Shown here piece by piece: positions 38,196-50,675 of a DNA stretch of 64,000 nt. This DNA is from Thermobifida alba (GTDB lineage Bacteria > Actinomycetota > Actinomycetes > Streptosporangiales > Streptosporangiaceae), in NCBI RefSeq assembly GCF_023208015.1, contig NZ_CP051627.1, forward strand, positions 3,047,501 through 3,111,500. Reading direction: 5' to 3'. Under the pieces are notes generated by a model. That model was given only the letters and a program-made list of their open reading frames with translations, had not been told where the DNA came from and made no database searches. Positions within the stretch are counted from its first letter, which is position 1. Every line of letters starts with the position of its first letter. Made by a program: the position numbers and the translations under genes.

Positions 38196-38594
38196 TTACC
38201 AGACGTAGGCGAGGACTTCGCCGCCCACGCCGTTCTTCTTGGCCTGCTTGTCCGTCATCAGGCCGCTGGACGTCGAAATGATGGCCACACCAAGTCCGCC
38301 CAGGACCCGCGGAAGGTTGTCCTTCTTCGCGTAGACCCGGAGACCGGGCTTGGACACTCGGCGGATGCCGGCGATGGAGCGCTCACGGGTGGGCCCGTAC
38401 TTGAGGGTCACCACCAGGTTCTTGCCCACCGGGGCGTCTTCGGTACGCCAGCTCTGGACGTAGCCCTCCTTCTGGAGGATCTCGGCGATGTGCGCCTTGA
38501 TCTTCGAATACGGCATGCTCACGGTGTCGTGGTATGCCGCGTTCGCGTTGCGCAGACGTGTGAGCATGTCTGCGATCGGGTCGGTCATCGTCAT
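38196..38594 (-). CDS. rpsH: 30S ribosomal protein S8
   Basis: Binds 16S rRNA helix 21; in E. coli S8 also represses the spc operon. 132 residues from the ATG at 38592-38594 (a second ATG two codons later is possible), [20 protein letters not shown] to GGEVLAYVW. The gap to rpsN is an unusual 232 bases. Confidence 0.97.
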   Translation of the reverse strand: MTMTDPIADMLTRLRNANAAYHDTVSMPYSKIKAHIAEILQKEGYVQSWRTEDAPVGKNLVVTLKYGPTRERSIAGIRRVSKPGLRVYAKKDNLPRVLGGLGVAIISTSSGLMTDKQAKKNGVGGEVLAYVW

Positions 38595-38698
38595 GGCCGA
38601 TTGGCCCTTCCTCGCTGCGGTTTCCCCGAGGGCGGAACTCTCCCCTTCGAGTCCGCTCCCCGCTGTGCGGGCTGACCGGGGACCTGCCGCGTGGTCAT

Positions 38699-38733
38699 GG
38701 GCATCGGGCGGGCTGACATCCCGCTTGATGCCC
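38699..38733 (-). other. Hairpin in the 232-base rpsN-rpsH gap
   Basis: GGGCATC/GATGCCC outer and GCGGG/CCCGC inner stems fold together. The spc cluster is otherwise tightly packed, so this may be an RNA control or processing site upstream of rpsH. No match to the E. coli S8 site could be established by eye. Confidence 0.5.
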
Positions 38734-38826
38734 TGGTCGGTTGGGAACACGTGTCCGGCAGCGGGTGTGCACCCTCCGCCTGCCTGCCGGGGGCCGGCCA
38801 GAAGGCCGACCCGACGAGCTCGCTCG

Positions 38827-39012
38827 TTACCAGCTGGACTTGGTGATGCCCGGCAGTTCGCCGCGGTGCGCCATCTCGCGGAAGCAGATGCGGCACAGGC
38901 CGAACTTCCGGAAGACAGCACGCGGGCGGCCGCACCGCGAGCATCGAGTATACGCGCGAACCTGGAACTTGGGCTTCCGGTTCGCCTTGGCGATCAGCGC
39001 CTTCTTGGCCAT
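38827..39012 (-). CDS. rpsN: 30S ribosomal protein S14, type Z (zinc form)
   Basis: 61 residues with the zinc ribbon Cys24-x2-Cys27 and Cys40-x2-Cys43, so the short zinc-containing form. It lies 12 bases after rplE in the usual rplE-rpsN-rpsH order. Confidence 0.97.
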   Translation of the reverse strand: MAKKALIAKANRKPKFQVRAYTRCSRCGRPRAVFRKFGLCRICFREMAHRGELPGITKSSW

Positions 39013-39024
39013 CCCTACACTCCC

Positions 39025-39600
39025 CTACGCTTCCTTGAAGGGGAACCCGAGCAACCTGAGCAGGCTGCGCCCCTCCTCATCGTTGGTCGCCGAGGTGACG
39101 ACCGTGATGTCCATGCCGCGCTGCCGGTCGATCTTGTCCGGGTCGATCTCGTGGAACATGACCTGCTCGGTCAGACCGAAGGTGTAGTTCCCGTTACCGT
39201 CGAACTGCTTGGGCGAGAGCCCACGGAAGTCGCGGATGCGCGGAAGCGCCAGGGAGAGCAGTCGGTCCAGGAACTCCCACATCCGGTCGCCGCGCAGCGT
39301 CACGCTGGCGCCGATGGGCTGCCCCTCGCGCAGCTTGAACTGCGCGATGGACTTCTTGGCCCGGTTGATCTTGGGCTTCTGTCCGGTGATCGCGGCCAGG
39401 TCGGCGATCGCGCCCTGGATGAGCTTGGCGTCCCGGGCGGCGTCCCCGACACCCATGTTGACCACGATCTTGGTCAGTCCGGGCACCTGCATGATGTTCT
39501 TGATGCCGAACTCTTCACGCAGGGCCGGGACGATCTCCTCCCGGTACTTCTGCTTGAGCCGCGGAATCGGCGGGGCGGCGATCTCGTTCGTGACCGTCAT
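39025..39600 (-). CDS. rplE: 50S ribosomal protein L5
   Basis: Binds 5S rRNA and contacts the 30S head. 191 residues; [35 protein letters not shown], the [21 protein letters not shown] signature and [10 protein letters not shown] are intact. The ATG overlaps the rplX TGA by one base. Confidence 0.97.
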   Translation of the reverse strand: MTVTNEIAAPPIPRLKQKYREEIVPALREEFGIKNIMQVPGLTKIVVNMGVGDAARDAKLIQGAIADLAAITGQKPKINRAKKSIAQFKLREGQPIGASVTLRGDRMWEFLDRLLSLALPRIRDFRGLSPKQFDGNGNYTFGLTEQVMFHEIDPDKIDRQRGMDITVVTSATNDEEGRSLLRLLGFPFKEA

Positions 39601-39905
39601 CAGATTTCCTTACCGGTACGGCGGGAGATCCGAACCTTGGTTCCGTCTTCCTTGAAGCGGTAGCCGACCCGGGTGGGCTTGCCGTCCTCAAGGAGCGCGA
39701 CGTTGCTCACGTGGATCGGCGCTTCCAGGGTGACGACCTCACCCTGCTGGCCACCCGCCTGGTTCGCCTTCTTGTGCTTCTTGATGAGGTTGACGCCCTC
39801 GACGATGACGCGCTGCTCCCTGGGAAGGGCCTTCTTGACCTTCCCAGTGGCACCCTTGTCCTTGCCGGCGATGACGATGACCTCGTCGTCCTTCTTGATC
39901 TTCAT
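39600..39905 (-). CDS. rplX: 50S ribosomal protein L24
   Basis: An assembly-initiating 50S protein with a KOW motif ([20 protein letters not shown]), 101 residues. Three bases after rplN, one-base overlap with rplE. Confidence 0.97.
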   Translation of the reverse strand: MKIKKDDEVIVIAGKDKGATGKVKKALPREQRVIVEGVNLIKKHKKANQAGGQQGEVVTLEAPIHVSNVALLEDGKPTRVGYRFKEDGTKVRISRRTGKEI

Positions 39906-39908
39906 CGC

Positions 39909-40277
39909 CTAGAGCACCTCCGGCGCCAGCGAAATGATGCGCATGAACTTCTTGTCCCGCAGCTCGCGGCCGACCGGGCCGAAGATACGGGTCCCCCGCG
40001 GATCCCCACCGTCCTTGATGAGCACGGCGGCGTTCTCATCGAAGCGGATGTAGGAGCCGTCGGGCCGACGGCGCTCCTTGGTGGTGCGCACGACAACGGC
40101 CTTGACGACATCGCCCTTCTTGACACCCGCGCCGGGCAGGGCGTCCTTGACGGTCGCCACGATCGTGTCCCCGATGCCCGCGTAGCGCCTGCCCGAGCCG
40201 CCGAGGACACGGATGGTCAGGATCTCCTTCGCACCCGTGTTGTCGGCGACCTTGAGTCGCGACTCCTGCTGAATCAC
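39909..40277 (-). CDS. rplN: 50S ribosomal protein L14
   Basis: A 122-residue 50S protein that forms an intersubunit bridge. It starts with GTG as [20 protein letters not shown], and the [23 protein letters not shown] end is standard. A 123-base gap separates it from rpsQ. Confidence 0.97.
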   Translation of the reverse strand: MIQQESRLKVADNTGAKEILTIRVLGGSGRRYAGIGDTIVATVKDALPGAGVKKGDVVKAVVVRTTKERRRPDGSYIRFDENAAVLIKDGGDPRGTRIFGPVGRELRDKKFMRIISLAPEVL

Positions 40278-40400
40278 GTCTGCTCCTGATATGTGCGCGC
40301 GGGTTCACCACCCGCGCTGGCTAGCTGGTCCGCCCCGCCGCGGCGACCGGTCTCCACCAACCGGTCGCCGCGGCGGGTCAGGGATCACCGCGGCGATCCC

Positions 40401-40676
40401 TTACTTGGCCTTCTCCAGGATCTCCACGACGCGCCAGCGCTTGGTCGCGGACAGCGGTCGGGTCTCCATCAGGCGGACCCGGTCGCCGACACCGGCGATG
40501 TTCGCCTCGTCGTGGGCCTTGTACTTCGTGGTCCGGCGGATGACCTTGCCGTACAGCGGGTGCTTGACGCGGTCCTCCACCTCGACGACGACAGTCTTGT
40601 TCATCTTGTCGCTGACGACGTAACCCTCGCGCGTCTTGCGGTAGTTACGCTCCTGCGCCGTGGTCTTCTCACTCAT
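40401..40676 (-). CDS. rpsQ: 30S ribosomal protein S17
   Basis: A 91-residue OB-fold protein binding the 5' domain of 16S r[23 protein letters not shown] and [19 protein letters not shown] are typical. The ATG overlaps the rpmC TGA by four bases. Confidence 0.97.
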   Translation of the reverse strand: MSEKTTAQERNYRKTREGYVVSDKMNKTVVVEVEDRVKHPLYGKVIRRTTKYKAHDEANIAGVGDRVRLMETRPLSATKRWRVVEILEKAK

Positions 40677-40930
40677 TCGGCTGCTTCCTTCGCCTTGTCA
40701 GCCGACTCCTCGGCAGCCAGCGGCATGATGCCCAGCTCGTGCTCGCGCAGCACCGTGTAGATCCGCGCGATCTCACGCTTCACAGTGCGCAACCGGCTGT
40801 TGTTGTCCAGCTGCCCGGTGGCGGCCTGAAAACGGAGGTTGAACAGCTCTTCCTTCGCCTCCTTGAGCTTGCCGGTCAACTCCTCGACGGAGTAGCCGCG
40901 CAGCTCGGCGGCGGTGAGGGACTTGGCCAT
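40673..40930 (-). CDS. rpmC: 50S ribosomal protein L29
   Basis: An 85-residue helical-hairpin protein at the exit tunnel, with [20 protein letters not shown] and [20 protein letters not shown], then a short acidic tail. ATG at 40928-40930 overlaps the rplP stop (TAATG); its own stop overlaps rpsQ. Confidence 0.96.
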   Translation of the reverse strand: MAKSLTAAELRGYSVEELTGKLKEAKEELFNLRFQAATGQLDNNSRLRTVKREIARIYTVLREHELGIMPLAAEESADKAKEAAE

Positions 40931-41346
40931 TACTCCCCCGCCTCTCGCTTCACGAACTTGCACTTCATCGGCAGTTTGTGCATCGCCCGGCGAAGAGCTT
41001 CCTTCGCCACGGGCTCGGGCACACCCGCCAGCTCGAACATCACCCGTCCGGGCTTGACCGGAGCGACCCACCACTCCGGGGATCCCTTACCGGAACCCAT
41101 GCGGGTCTCGGCGGGCTTCTTGGTCAGCGGACGGTCCGGGAAGATGTTGATCCAGACCTTGCCACCACGGCGGATGTGGCGGGTCATCGCGATACGCGCC
41201 GCCTCGATCTGCCGGTTGGTGACATAGGCGGCCTCAAGAGCCTGGATGCCGTACTCACCGAAGTGGACGCTGGTACCGCCCTTGGCACGTCCCCGGAGGC
41301 TGGGGTGGTGCTGCTTGCGGTGCTTGACCTTGCGGGGAATGAGCAT
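40930..41346 (-). CDS. rplP: 50S ribosomal protein L16
   Basis: A 138-residue late-assembly protein lining the A-site tRNA path. [37 protein letters not shown] and [18 protein letters not shown] are present. Two bases after rpsC. Confidence 0.97.
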   Translation of the reverse strand: MLIPRKVKHRKQHHPSLRGRAKGGTSVHFGEYGIQALEAAYVTNRQIEAARIAMTRHIRRGGKVWINIFPDRPLTKKPAETRMGSGKGSPEWWVAPVKPGRVMFELAGVPEPVAKEALRRAMHKLPMKCKFVKREAGE

Positions 41347-41348
41347 CG

Positions 41349-42160
<812 letters not shown>

Positions 42161-42161
<1 letters not shown>

Positions 42162-42538
42162 TATCGGGTCCTTTCCTTCGTCTTGGCCGACGAGGCGCCC
42201 ACGGTGTCACGCGGCTCGACCACCACGGTGATGTGGCTCGTCCGCTTGGTGACTCGGAAGGCGCGACCGAAGCCCCGCGGCCGGATGCGCTTCAGAGTCG
42301 GTCCTTCGTCCACCCAGGCGCGGCTGACGACCAGCGTTTCACGGTCCAACTTGTCGTTGTGCTCGGCATTGGCGATGGCGCTCGCGAGCACCTTGCCCAC
42401 CGGTTCACTTGCCGCCTGGGGTGCGAACCGGAGCACCGCCTGAGCCTCGTCAGCGGGCAGCCCGCGAATAAGGTCCACCACACGGCGGGCCTTTCGGGGC
42501 GTGACGCGGACGAACCGCGCTTGTGCCCTCGTTCCCAT
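42161..42538 (-). CDS. rplV: 50S ribosomal protein L22
   Basis: A tunnel-wall protein at the macrolide constriction. 125 residues from the ATG at 42536-42538 (SD GAGGGA): [20 protein letters not shown] and [21 protein letters not shown] 12-residue longer start has no SD. Confidence 0.96.
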
Positions 42539-42611
42539 CGCTTTTCCCTCGCTCACGGAAATCACCCCCACCACCGTGGGGCCCTGTGCTTCTTAACTGA
42601 CCGGACACCCG

Positions 42612-42890
42612 CTAGCGGCGGCTGCGGCGGTCCTCCTTGACGTGGCTGCGGAAAGTGCGCGTGGGAGCGAACTCGCCGAGCTTGTGACCGATCATCGCTT
42701 CGGAGATGAACACGGGCACGTGCTTGCGGCCGTCGTGCACGGCGATGGTGTGCCCGATCATCTCGGGGACGACCATGGAACGACGGGACCACGTCTTGAT
42801 GACGTTCTTGGTGCCCTTCTCGTTCTGCTCCTCCACCTTTTTCATGAGGTGGTCGTCGACGAAGGGGCCCTTCTTCAGGCTACGTGGCAT
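42612..42890 (-). CDS. rpsS: 30S ribosomal protein S19
   Basis: A 92-residue head protein; [40 protein letters not shown] and the ending [20 protein letters not shown] are canonical. It follows rplB by 12 bases. Confidence 0.97.
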   Translation of the reverse strand: MPRSLKKGPFVDDHLMKKVEEQNEKGTKNVIKTWSRRSMVVPEMIGHTIAVHDGRKHVPVFISEAMIGHKLGEFAPTRTFRSHVKEDRRSRR

Positions 42891-42902
42891 CAGTCGCGCT
42901 CC

Positions 42903-43736
42903 TTACCGCTTCTTCCTGCTGCGCCGACGCACGATGAGCCGGTCGCTGGCCTTGCCCTTCGTACGGGTGCGGCCCTCGGACTTGCCCCACGGGCTGACCG
43001 GGTGGCGGCCGCCGGAGGACTTGCCCTCACCACCACCGTGCGGGTGGTCGATCGGGTTCATCGCCACACCGCGGACGCTCGGGCGCTTGCCCTTCCACCG
43101 CATGCGGCCGGCCTTGCCCCAGCTGATGTTGGACTGCTCGGCGTTGCCGACCTGTCCCACGGTGGCCCGGCAGGCGACCTCGACCTGGCGCATCTCGCCC
43201 GAGGGCATGCGCAGCGTCGCGTAGGCGCCTTCCTTGGCGAGCAGCTGGATCGAGGTCCCGGCCGAGCGTCCCAGCTTGGCGCCACCGCCCGGCTTGAGCT
43301 CCACTGCGTGCACGAACGTACCCGTGGGGATGTTGCGCAGCGGCAGGCAGTTGCCCGGCTTGATGTCGGCCCCGGGGCCGTTCTCGACCCGGTCGCCCTG
43401 CTTGAGGCCGGCGGGCGCCAGGATGTACCGCTTCTCGCCGTCCACGTAGTGGAGCAGCGCGATCCGCGCGGTGCGGTTCGGGTCGTACTCGATGTGGGCG
43501 ACCTTCGCCGGAATGCCGTCCTTGTCGTGGCGGCGGAAGTCGATCACCCGGTAGGCGCGCTTGTGACCGCCGCCCTGGTGGCGGGCAGTGATGCGACCGT
43601 GGCCGTTACGCCCGCCTTTGGAGTGCAGCGGACGGACCAGGGACTTCTCCGGGGTCGAACGCGTGATCTCGGCGAAGTCGCTCACGCTCGACCCGCGGCG
43701 TCCCGGGCTCGTCGGCTTGTGCTTTCGAATGCCCAT
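42903..43736 (-). CDS. rplB: 50S ribosomal protein L2
   Basis: A core 50S protein near the peptidyl transferase centre. 277 residues; [17 protein letters not shown], the functionally important histidine in [14 protein letters not shown] and a basic tail [16 protein letters not shown]. Between rplW and rpsS. Confidence 0.98.
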   Translation of the reverse strand: MGIRKHKPTSPGRRGSSVSDFAEITRSTPEKSLVRPLHSKGGRNGHGRITARHQGGGHKRAYRVIDFRRHDKDGIPAKVAHIEYDPNRTARIALLHYVDGEKRYILAPAGLKQGDRVENGPGADIKPGNCLPLRNIPTGTFVHAVELKPGGGAKLGRSAGTSIQLLAKEGAYATLRMPSGEMRQVEVACRATVGQVGNAEQSNISWGKAGRMRWKGKRPSVRGVAMNPIDHPHGGGEGKSSGGRHPVSPWGKSEGRTRTKGKASDRLIVRRRSRKKR

Positions 43737-43791
43737 CTTTTTCGTGCATTCCTTACGTGGTTACTGGAGATGAAACGGCACGGCGGCGGGA

Positions 43792-44082
43792 TCAGACGCC
43801 GAAGATGTCGATCCGGTCGCCGTCCTTCAGGCTCACGATCGCGCGCTTGGTGTCGGGCCGCTTGCCGTAGCCGAACCGGGTGCGCTTGCGCTTGCCCTTC
43901 CGGTTGATCGTGTTGACGGAGGTGACCTTCACGTCGAAGATCTGCTCCACCGCCATCTTGATCTGGGTCTTGTTGGCCTCCGGACGGACCAGGAAGGTGT
44001 ACTTGTTCTGGTCCAGCAGTCCGTAGCTCTTCTCGGAAATCACCGGCTTGATGATGATGTCCCGAGGGTCGGGGATCCTCAC
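43792..44082 (-). CDS. rplW: 50S ribosomal protein L23
   Basis: A tunnel-exit protein that docks trigger factor and SRP. 96 residues, [20 protein letters not shown] from a GTG start that overlaps the rplD TGA by four bases (GTGA). Confidence 0.97.
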   Translation of the reverse strand: MRIPDPRDIIIKPVISEKSYGLLDQNKYTFLVRPEANKTQIKMAVEQIFDVKVTSVNTINRKGKRKRTRFGYGKRPDTKRAIVSLKDGDRIDIFGV

Positions 44083-44747
44083 TGGTCGTCCTCCTGAGAC
44101 ACCGCGGTCCTGTCGCCCTTGGCGTGGGCCAGGAACTCCTGGTAACCGGCTTCGGTGAACACGATGTCGTCGGCGTAGAGCACGTCGTAGGTGTTGACCT
44201 GGTCGGCGTCGAGGATGTGCACCTCGGGCAGGTTCCGCAGCGCGAGCCGGTTGTGCTCGTCGTCGCGCGCGAGGACCACCAGCACCTTGTCGGAGTCGGT
44301 GATCGCGCGCAGCGCCTTCAGCGCGGTCTGGGTGCGCTTGGTGGTGACGTCCTCGGCGATGAATTCGCTGATGACGTGGATACGTCCGTTCTGCGCCCGG
44401 TTGCTGAGGGCTCCGCGCAGGGCGGCGGCCTTCATCTTCTTGGGCGTCCGCTGGCTGTAGTCGCGCGGCTTGGGGCCGTGCACCGTGCCGCCGCCGGTGA
44501 ACTGCGGCGCGCGGATGGAGCCCTGGCGGGCCCGGCCGGTGCCCTTCTGGCGGTACGGCTTCTTGCCTCCGCCGCGGACCTCGCCCCGGGTCTTGGTGGA
44601 GTGCGTGCCCTGGCGGCCCGCGGCCTCCTGGGCGACCACGACCTGGTGCATCAGCGGAATGTTGACCTTCTGGGCGAAGATCTCGTCGGGGAGCTCGACG
44701 CTTCCCTTGGCCGCGCCCTCGCGGTCCTTGACCTCGATGGTCGCCAT
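44079..44747 (-). CDS. rplD: 50S ribosomal protein L4
   Basis: A tunnel-wall protein. 222 residues; the tunnel loop region [20 protein letters not shown] is intact, with [20 protein letters not shown] following. It lies three bases after rplC. Confidence 0.97.
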   Translation of the reverse strand: MATIEVKDREGAAKGSVELPDEIFAQKVNIPLMHQVVVAQEAAGRQGTHSTKTRGEVRGGGKKPYRQKGTGRARQGSIRAPQFTGGGTVHGPKPRDYSQRTPKKMKAAALRGALSNRAQNGRIHVISEFIAEDVTTKRTQTALKALRAITDSDKVLVVLARDDEHNRLALRNLPEVHILDADQVNTYDVLYADDIVFTEAGYQEFLAHAKGDRTAVSQEDDQ

Positions 44748-44750
44748 GGC

Positions 44751-45401
44751 TTACTTGACCCCCTTCACGGCGGTGCGGACGAGAACCAGGCCGCCGTTGG
44801 GGCCGGGAACCGCACCCTTGACCAGGAGGAGGCCCTTCTCGGCGTCGACCGAGTGCACGGTGAGGTTCTGCACGGTCCGGCGCGCGTTACCCATACGGCC
44901 GGCCATCCGCAGGCCCTTGAAGACACGGCCCGGGGTGGCACAGCCACCGATGGAACCGGGCGAACGGTGCTTGCGCTGGGTGCCGTGAGAGGCGCTGAGG
45001 CCGCCGAAGCCGTGGCGCTTCATGACACCGGAGTACCCCTTGCCCTTGGTCTTGCCGGTGACGTCGACCTTCTGGCCGGCCTCGAACACGTCGGCGGTGA
45101 TCTCCTGGCCCAGCGTGTACTCGCTGGCGTCGGCGGTGCGCACCTCGACGTAGTGGCGGCGCGGGGTGAGGTTGTGCTTGCGCAGGTAGTCGCCGAGCGG
45201 CTTGTTCACCTTGCGCGGGTTGATCTGGCCGTAGCCGAGCTGGATCGCCGAGTATCCGTCGGTCTCCGGGGTGCGGACGCGAGTCACGACAGCCGGACCG
45301 GCCTTCAGAACCGTCACCGGCACGACTTTGCCGGACTCGTCGAAGACCTGGGTCATGCCGAGCTTTTCGCCCAGAACTCCCTTGATCTGCTTGGTCGTCA
45401 T
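44751..45401 (-). CDS. rplC: 50S ribosomal protein L3
   Basis: An early-assembly 50S protein near the peptidyl transferase centre. 216 residues; [20 protein letters not shown], the loop [20 protein letters not shown] and [13 protein letters not shown]. Fourteen bases after rpsJ. Confidence 0.97.
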   Translation of the reverse strand: MTTKQIKGVLGEKLGMTQVFDESGKVVPVTVLKAGPAVVTRVRTPETDGYSAIQLGYGQINPRKVNKPLGDYLRKHNLTPRRHYVEVRTADASEYTLGQEITADVFEAGQKVDVTGKTKGKGYSGVMKRHGFGGLSASHGTQRKHRSPGSIGGCATPGRVFKGLRMAGRMGNARRTVQNLTVHSVDAEKGLLLVKGAVPGPNGGLVLVRTAVKGVK

Positions 45402-45415
45402 GTCTTCAGCGTCCT

Positions 45416-45724
45416 TCAGAGCTTGATCTCGATGTCGACGCCGGCCGGAAGGTCGAGCCGCATGAGCGAGTCGACGGTCTTCGGCGTCGGGTCGATGATG
45501 TCGATCAGCCGCTTGTGCGTGCGCATCTCGAAGTGCTCACGCGAGTCCTTGTACTTGTGCGGCGACCGGATGACGCAGTAAACGTTCTTCTCCGTCGGCA
45601 ACGGCACCGGGCCCGCGACCTGCGCGCCGGTCCTCGTCACAGTCTCGACGATGCTGCGTGCCGAACTGTCGATGACCTCGTGGTCATAGGCCTTGAGCCG
45701 AATGCGGATCTTCTGTCCCGCCAT
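45416..45724 (-). CDS. rpsJ: 30S ribosomal protein S10 (NusE)
   Basis: A 102-residue head protein that also acts as the transcription factor Nus[33 protein letters not shown] and the [13 protein letters not shown] block are present. First gene of the S10 cluster; a 218-base gap to tuf should hold its promoter, which I could not define. Confidence 0.98.
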   Translation of the reverse strand: MAGQKIRIRLKAYDHEVIDSSARSIVETVTRTGAQVAGPVPLPTEKNVYCVIRSPHKYKDSREHFEMRTHKRLIDIIDPTPKTVDSLMRLDLPAGVDIEIKL

Positions 45725-45892
45725 GGTGGCCTTTTCGTCCTTCGCTTCAGTGTCCTAGAGGCGCGGCGCCGTGAAGGGCCAGTGCGCTCCGGAGGAACTC
45801 CCGGTTGAGGCTCTATTCACCTGAGAAACTGCTGCAGGGCTGTCCCCTGATGAGGTGGCATCACCGTAAGAGCCGGATGACGTCCTTCATGG

Positions 45893-45933
45893 TGTCGGGC
45901 GGCCGAGTCACTGACGGACCCGACCGCCCGACA
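45893..45933 (-). terminator. Terminator hairpin after tuf
   Basis: TGTCGGGCGG and CCGCCCGACA form a 10-bp stem, starting about 10 bases past the tuf stop on the minus strand. No U run. Confidence 0.6.
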
Positions 45934-45942
45934 ACGGTCGTG

Positions 45943-47136
45943 CTACTTGATGATCTTGGTGACGCGGCCCGCGCCCACGGTCCGACCACCCTCGCGGATG
46001 GCGAACTTCAGACCCTCTTCCATCGCGACCGGCTGGATGAGCTGGACGGTCATCGCGGTGTTGTCACCGGGCATGACCATCTCGGTGCCCTCGGGCAGCG
46101 TGACGACGCCGGTGACGTCCGTGGTGCGGAAGTAGAACTGCGGGCGGTAGTTGTTGAAGAAGGGCGTGTGGCGGCCACCCTCGTCCTTGGAGAGGATGAC
46201 GACCTGCGCCTCGAACTCGGTGTGCGGGGTGGTGGTGCCGGGCTTGATGACGACCTGGCCGCGCTCCACCTCCTCGCGCTTGATGCCGCGCAGCAGCAGA
46301 CCGACGTTGTCACCGGCCTGGCCCTGGTCGAGCAGCTTGCGGAACATCTCCACACCGGTGACGGTGGTGGTGACCTTCTCGTCCTTGATGCCGACGATGT
46401 CGACGGTGTCGTTGACGTTGATGACACCGCGCTCGATGCGGCCGGTCACGACGGTGCCGCGACCGGTGATCGAGAAGACGTCCTCGATCGGCATCAGGAA
46501 CGGCTTGTCGACGTCACGCTGCGGCTCGGGGATGGTCTCGTCGACGGCCTGCATGAGCTCCAGGATCTTCTGGCCCCACTCGGCGTCGCCCTCCAGGGCC
46601 TTCAGCGCGGAGACGCGGACCACGGGGACCTCGTCGCCCGGGAACTCGTACTCGTTGAGCAGGTCGCGGACCTCGAGCTCGACCAGCTCGAAGATCTCCT
46701 CGTCGTCCACCATGTCGGACTTGTTCAGAGCCACGACGATGTAGGGGACGCCGACCTGGCGGGCCAGGAGCACGTGCTCCTTGGTCTGCGGCATCGGGCC
46801 GTCGGTGGCGGCGACCACCAGGATCGCGCCGTCCATCTGGGCGGCACCGGTGATCATGTTCTTCACGTAGTCCGCGTGACCGGGGCAGTCCACGTGCGCG
46901 TAGTGGCGGCTCTCGGTCTGGTACTCCACGTGCGAGATGGAGATGGTGATACCGCGCTCGCGCTCCTCGGGAGCCTTGTCGATGTTCTCGAAGGGCGTGA
47001 ACGGGTTGAGGTCCGGGTACCGGTCGTGCAGGACCTTGGTGATCGCCGCGGTCAGCGTGGTCTTACCGTGGTCGATGTGACCGATGGTGCCGATGTTGAC
47101 GTGCGGCTTGGTCCGCTCGAACTTGGCCTTCGCCAC
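45943..47136 (-). CDS. tuf: Elongation factor Tu
   Basis: Delivers aminoacyl-tRNA to the ribosome as a GTP complex. 397 residues: G1 [10 protein letters not shown], switch region [19 protein letters not shown], and domains II/III with [13 protein letters not shown]. The GTG start lies 53 bases after fusA in the rpsL-rpsG-fusA-tuf order; it may also have its own promoter within fusA. The only tuf in the window. Confidence 0.98.
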   Translation of the reverse strand: MAKAKFERTKPHVNIGTIGHIDHGKTTLTAAITKVLHDRYPDLNPFTPFENIDKAPEERERGITISISHVEYQTESRHYAHVDCPGHADYVKNMITGAAQMDGAILVVAATDGPMPQTKEHVLLARQVGVPYIVVALNKSDMVDDEEIFELVELEVRDLLNEYEFPGDEVPVVRVSALKALEGDAEWGQKILELMQAVDETIPEPQRDVDKPFLMPIEDVFSITGRGTVVTGRIERGVINVNDTVDIVGIKDEKVTTTVTGVEMFRKLLDQGQAGDNVGLLLRGIKREEVERGQVVIKPGTTTPHTEFEAQVVILSKDEGGRHTPFFNNYRPQFYFRTTDVTGVVTLPEGTEMVMPGDNTAMTVQLIQPVAMEEGLKFAIREGGRTVGAGRVTKIIK

Positions 47137-47189
47137 TGGATTTCTCCTAGACGTACAGGTTGCTTAGCTGGACAGGTGAGGTGTCGTGG

Positions 47190-49304
47190 CTATTCGCCGC
47201 GGGCCTTCGCAACGATCTCCTGCGAGACGTTGGAGGGGACCTCCGCGTAGGAGTGGAACACCATCGTGTAGTTGGCCCGACCCTGGGTACGGCCGCGCAG
47301 GTCGCCCACGTAGCCGAACATCTCCGACAGCGGAACGAGTGCCTTGACGACACGAGCCCCGGCACGCTCCTCCATGGACTGGATCTGACCGCGCCGGCTG
47401 TTCAGGTCACCGATCACATCGCCCATGTACTCCTCGGGCGTGGTGACCTCGACCGACATGACCGGCTCCAGGAGAACCGGCTTGGCCTTGCTGGCCGCCT
47501 CCTTGAAGGCCATGGAACCGGCGACCTTGAAGGCGAGCTCGGAGGAGTCGACTTCGTGGTAGGCGCCGTCCTGGAGGGTCACCTTGATCCCGACCAGCGG
47601 GTATCCGGCGAGGACACCGAACTGGGCGGCCTCCTGGCAACCGGCGTCGACCGACGGGATGTACTCCCGCGGGATACGGCCACCGGTGATGTTGTTGACG
47701 AACTCGTAGCCCGCTCCGTCACCGTCACCGTCGATCGCGAGCGGTTCGAGGTCGATGATCACACGGCCGTACTGGCCGGAGCCACCCGTCTGCTTCTTGT
47801 GGGTGTACTCGACCTTCTCGACCTTGCGGCGGATGGTCTCGCGGTAGGCCACCTGGGGCTTGCCGATGTTGGCCTCGACCTTGAACTCTTCGCGCATGCG
47901 GTTGACGAGCACCTCAAGGTGCAGCTCGCCCATGCCGGAGATGACGGTCTGCCCGGTCTCCTCGTCGGTGGCCACCCGGAAGGAGGGGTCCTCCTCCGCG
48001 AGGCGCTGGATCGCGGTGCTGAGCTTCTCCTGGTCGCTCTTGGTCTTGGGCTCGATGGCGACCTCGATGACGGGCGCCGGGAAGGTCATCGACTCCAGGA
48101 CGATCGGGTTCGCGGGGTCGCACAGCGTCTCGCCCGTGGTGGTGTCCTTCAGACCCATCACCGCGACGATGTCACCGGCGCCCACCCGCGAGATCTCCTC
48201 ACGCTTGTTGGCGTGCATCCGGTAGATCTTGCCGATCCGCTCCTTGCGGCCCTTGAGGCTGTTGAGGACCTGCGTGCCGCTCTCCAGCACCCCGGAGTAG
48301 ACGCGCAGGTAGGTCAGCTTGCCCAGGTGCGGGTCGCTCATGATCTTGAACGCCAGGGCGGCCAGCGGCTCCTCTTCGCTGGGCTTGCGCTGGAGCGTGG
48401 CCTCCTCGGACTGGTCCTTGGGGTCGTGGCCCTCGATCGCCTCGACGTCCAGTGGCGACGGCAGGTAGGCGACGATCGCGTCCAGGAGGGGCTGTACGCC
48501 CTTGTTCTTGAAAGCCGTGCCGCACAGGACCGGGACAGCGGTGCCGGCGATCGTGGCGCGGCGGATGGCCGGGACGAGCTGCTCCACGGTGGGCTCCTGG
48601 CCCTCCAGGTACAGCTCCATGATCTCGTCGTCGGCCTCGGCCAGGATCTCGACGAGCCGCTCGTGACCCTCGCGCGCGGCGTCGGCGTGCGTGTCGGGGA
48701 TCTCGACGGTCTCGTACATCTCGCCCTTGGCGGCCTCGTCGCTCCAGACGTAGGCCTTCATGCGGACGAGGTCGATGACGCCCTTGAAGTCGGACTCGGC
48801 GCCGATCGGCAGCTGGATGGGCAGCGGGTTGGCGCCGAGACGGTCACGGATCATGTCGACGCAGCGCTGGAACTCCGCGCCGATCTTGTCCATCTTGTTG
48901 ACAAAGCAGATCCGCGGCACGTTGTACCGGTCGGCTTGGCGCCACACCTGCTCCGACTGGGGCTCGACGCCCTCCTTGCCGTCGAACACGGTGACCGCAC
49001 CGTCAAGAACACGCAGCGACCGCTCGACCTCGATGGTGAAGTCGACGTGGCCGGGCGTGTCGATGATGTTGATCGTGGTGTCGTTCCAGCGACAGGTGGT
49101 CGCGGCGGACGTGATCGTGATGCCGCGCTCCTGCTCCTCTTTCATCCAGTCCATCGTCGCCGAGCCCTCGTGGGTCTCGCCGAGCTTGTAGTTGACACCG
49201 GTGTAGAAGAGGATTCGCTCGGTCGTCGTGGTCTTGCCCGCGTCGATGTGCGCCATGATCCCGATGTTGCGGACCTTGGCAAGGTCAAGAGCAGTGGTAG
49301 CCAT
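47190..49304 (-). CDS. fusA: Elongation factor G
   Basis: The translocation GTPase. 704 residues with G1 [38 protein letters not shown] and NKMD, and domains III-V ([39 protein letters not shown]). The ATG follows rpsG by 45 bases. It is the usual housekeeping EF-G rather than a FusB- or Tet-like protection factor. Confidence 0.98.
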   Translation of the reverse strand: MATTALDLAKVRNIGIMAHIDAGKTTTTERILFYTGVNYKLGETHEGSATMDWMKEEQERGITITSAATTCRWNDTTINIIDTPGHVDFTIEVERSLRVLDGAVTVFDGKEGVEPQSEQVWRQADRYNVPRICFVNKMDKIGAEFQRCVDMIRDRLGANPLPIQLPIGAESDFKGVIDLVRMKAYVWSDEAAKGEMYETVEIPDTHADAAREGHERLVEILAEADDEIMELYLEGQEPTVEQLVPAIRRATIAGTAVPVLCGTAFKNKGVQPLLDAIVAYLPSPLDVEAIEGHDPKDQSEEATLQRKPSEEEPLAALAFKIMSDPHLGKLTYLRVYSGVLESGTQVLNSLKGRKERIGKIYRMHANKREEISRVGAGDIVAVMGLKDTTTGETLCDPANPIVLESMTFPAPVIEVAIEPKTKSDQEKLSTAIQRLAEEDPSFRVATDEETGQTVISGMGELHLEVLVNRMREEFKVEANIGKPQVAYRETIRRKVEKVEYTHKKQTGGSGQYGRVIIDLEPLAIDGDGDGAGYEFVNNITGGRIPREYIPSVDAGCQEAAQFGVLAGYPLVGIKVTLQDGAYHEVDSSELAFKVAGSMAFKEAASKAKPVLLEPVMSVEVTTPEEYMGDVIGDLNSRRGQIQSMEERAGARVVKALVPLSEMFGYVGDLRGRTQGRANYTMVFHSYAEVPSNVSQEIVAKARGE

Positions 49305-49349
49305 GTGGCTCGTCTTCTCTCGGTCTCTCGTGTGGCAAACCCGCGGGGG

Positions 49350-49820
49350 TTACCAGCGGTAGTGAGCGAAGGCCTTGTTGGACTCCGCCATCTTGTGGGT
49401 GTCCTCACGTCGCTTGACAGCGGCGCCAAGACCGTTGCTGGCGTCGACCAGCTCGTTCATGAGGCGCTCGGTCATGCTCTTCTCGCGGCGCTGGCGGGCG
49501 TACTGCACCAGCCAGCGCAGCGCCAGCGTGGTGCTGCGCGACGCGCGAACCTCGACCGGCACCTGGTAGGTGGCACCGCCGACGCGGCGGCTGCGCACCT
49601 CAAGGGTGGGCTTGACGTTGTCGAGGGCCCGCTTGAGGATCACCAGCGGGTCCTGCCCGGTCTTCTCCCTGGCGCCCTCAAGGGCGTTGTAGACGATCGA
49701 CTGGGCCAGGGAACGCTTGCCGTCCAGCAGCACCTTGTTGATGAGTGCGGTGACCAGCGGCGATCCGTAGACCGGGTCGGTGATCAGCTGGCGCTTCGGC
49801 GCCGGACCCTTGCGCGGCAT
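49350..49820 (-). CDS. rpsG: 30S ribosomal protein S7
   Basis: Nucleates 30S head assembly. 156 residues, [20 protein letters not shown] to [15 protein letters not shown]. It starts directly at the rpsL TAA without a gap. Confidence 0.97.
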   Translation of the reverse strand: MPRKGPAPKRQLITDPVYGSPLVTALINKVLLDGKRSLAQSIVYNALEGAREKTGQDPLVILKRALDNVKPTLEVRSRRVGGATYQVPVEVRASRSTTLALRWLVQYARQRREKSMTERLMNELVDASNGLGAAVKRREDTHKMAESNKAFAHYRW

Positions 49821-50192
49821 TTACTTCTCCTTCTTGGCGCCGTAGCGGCTACGAGCCTGCTTGCGGTTGCGAACGCCCTGCGTGTCGAGCGCACCGCGGA
49901 CGATGCGGTAGCGCACGCCCGGCAGGTCCTTCACACGGCCACCGCGGACGAGCACGATGGAGTGCTCCTGGAGGTTGTGGCCGACACCGGGGATGTAGGC
50001 GGTGACCTCGATCTGGCTGCTCAGCCGGACACGAGCCACCTTCCGCAGCGCAGAGTTCGGCTTCTTCGGCGTGGTCGTGTAGACCCGTGTGCACACGCCG
50101 CGACGCTGAGGGCTCCCCTTGAGCGCCGGGGTCTTGTTCTTCGAAACCTTGGTCTTGCGGCCCTTACGGACCAGCTGCTGAATCGTGGGCAC
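49821..50192 (-). CDS. rpsL: 30S ribosomal protein S12
   Basis: A decoding-centre protein and streptomycin target. 123 residues; Lys43 ([17 protein letters not shown]) and Lys88 ([12 protein letters not shown]) are wild type, so no rpsL-type streptomycin resistance is predicted. GTG start. First gene of the str operon behind a strong promoter about 260 bases upstream. Confidence 0.98.
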   Translation of the reverse strand: MPTIQQLVRKGRKTKVSKNKTPALKGSPQRRGVCTRVYTTTPKKPNSALRKVARVRLSSQIEVTAYIPGVGHNLQEHSIVLVRGGRVKDLPGVRYRIVRGALDTQGVRNRKQARSRYGAKKEK

Positions 50193-50675
50193 CGCGTCTC
50201 CGTCTTCCCTCTTGACCTACGCCGGTTCCATAGCCGATGGATGCGCTATGACCTGCTGGATTTCCCGTTCCCCCCGACCCACGCGCTCGGGCGTGTCGCC
50301 CCGGTTTCCAAGCACAGTGGAGCGAATACGCCCGACCAGTGGTCGATTGTCATGGGAGGAGGTGTCACGCGCCGCTCTCCCCGTCGCCCGCATGAACAGG
50401 GACAGACACAAAAAGCGCACACGTGTGACCCGTAGACTCACGGGCACGAAGTTGGAGACTACCGAACCGAGATCACCCGGTCAAAATCAGGGTGACCTCG
50501 TCCGGCGTCCGCACTTCGCAGCCTCATGCTGCCGTAGGTCTTCTCATAGTGTACGGCGTGTCAAGAGTGGTCGCGTTGATTTTCCAGCCCATCCGGGCAC
50601 GCTTTCCCCCGGCGTCGGCGAATTCTTGGCAAACCCTCCCCTCCACCGACGCCGGGGTCCGGGTCCGCAGAGGAC
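50193..50675 (-). other. Intergenic region upstream of rpsL
   Basis: It holds the str promoter and a long untranslated leader. A further TTGACA hexamer (minus strand, 50559-50564) has no convincing -10. No gene or known RNA is recognised. Confidence 0.5.
50456..50484 (-). promoter_or_regulatory. str operon (rpsL) promoter
   Basis: Minus-strand TTGACC (50479-50484), 17 bases, TAGTCT (50456-50461). This strong match gives a leader of roughly 255 bases before rpsL. Confidence 0.75.
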
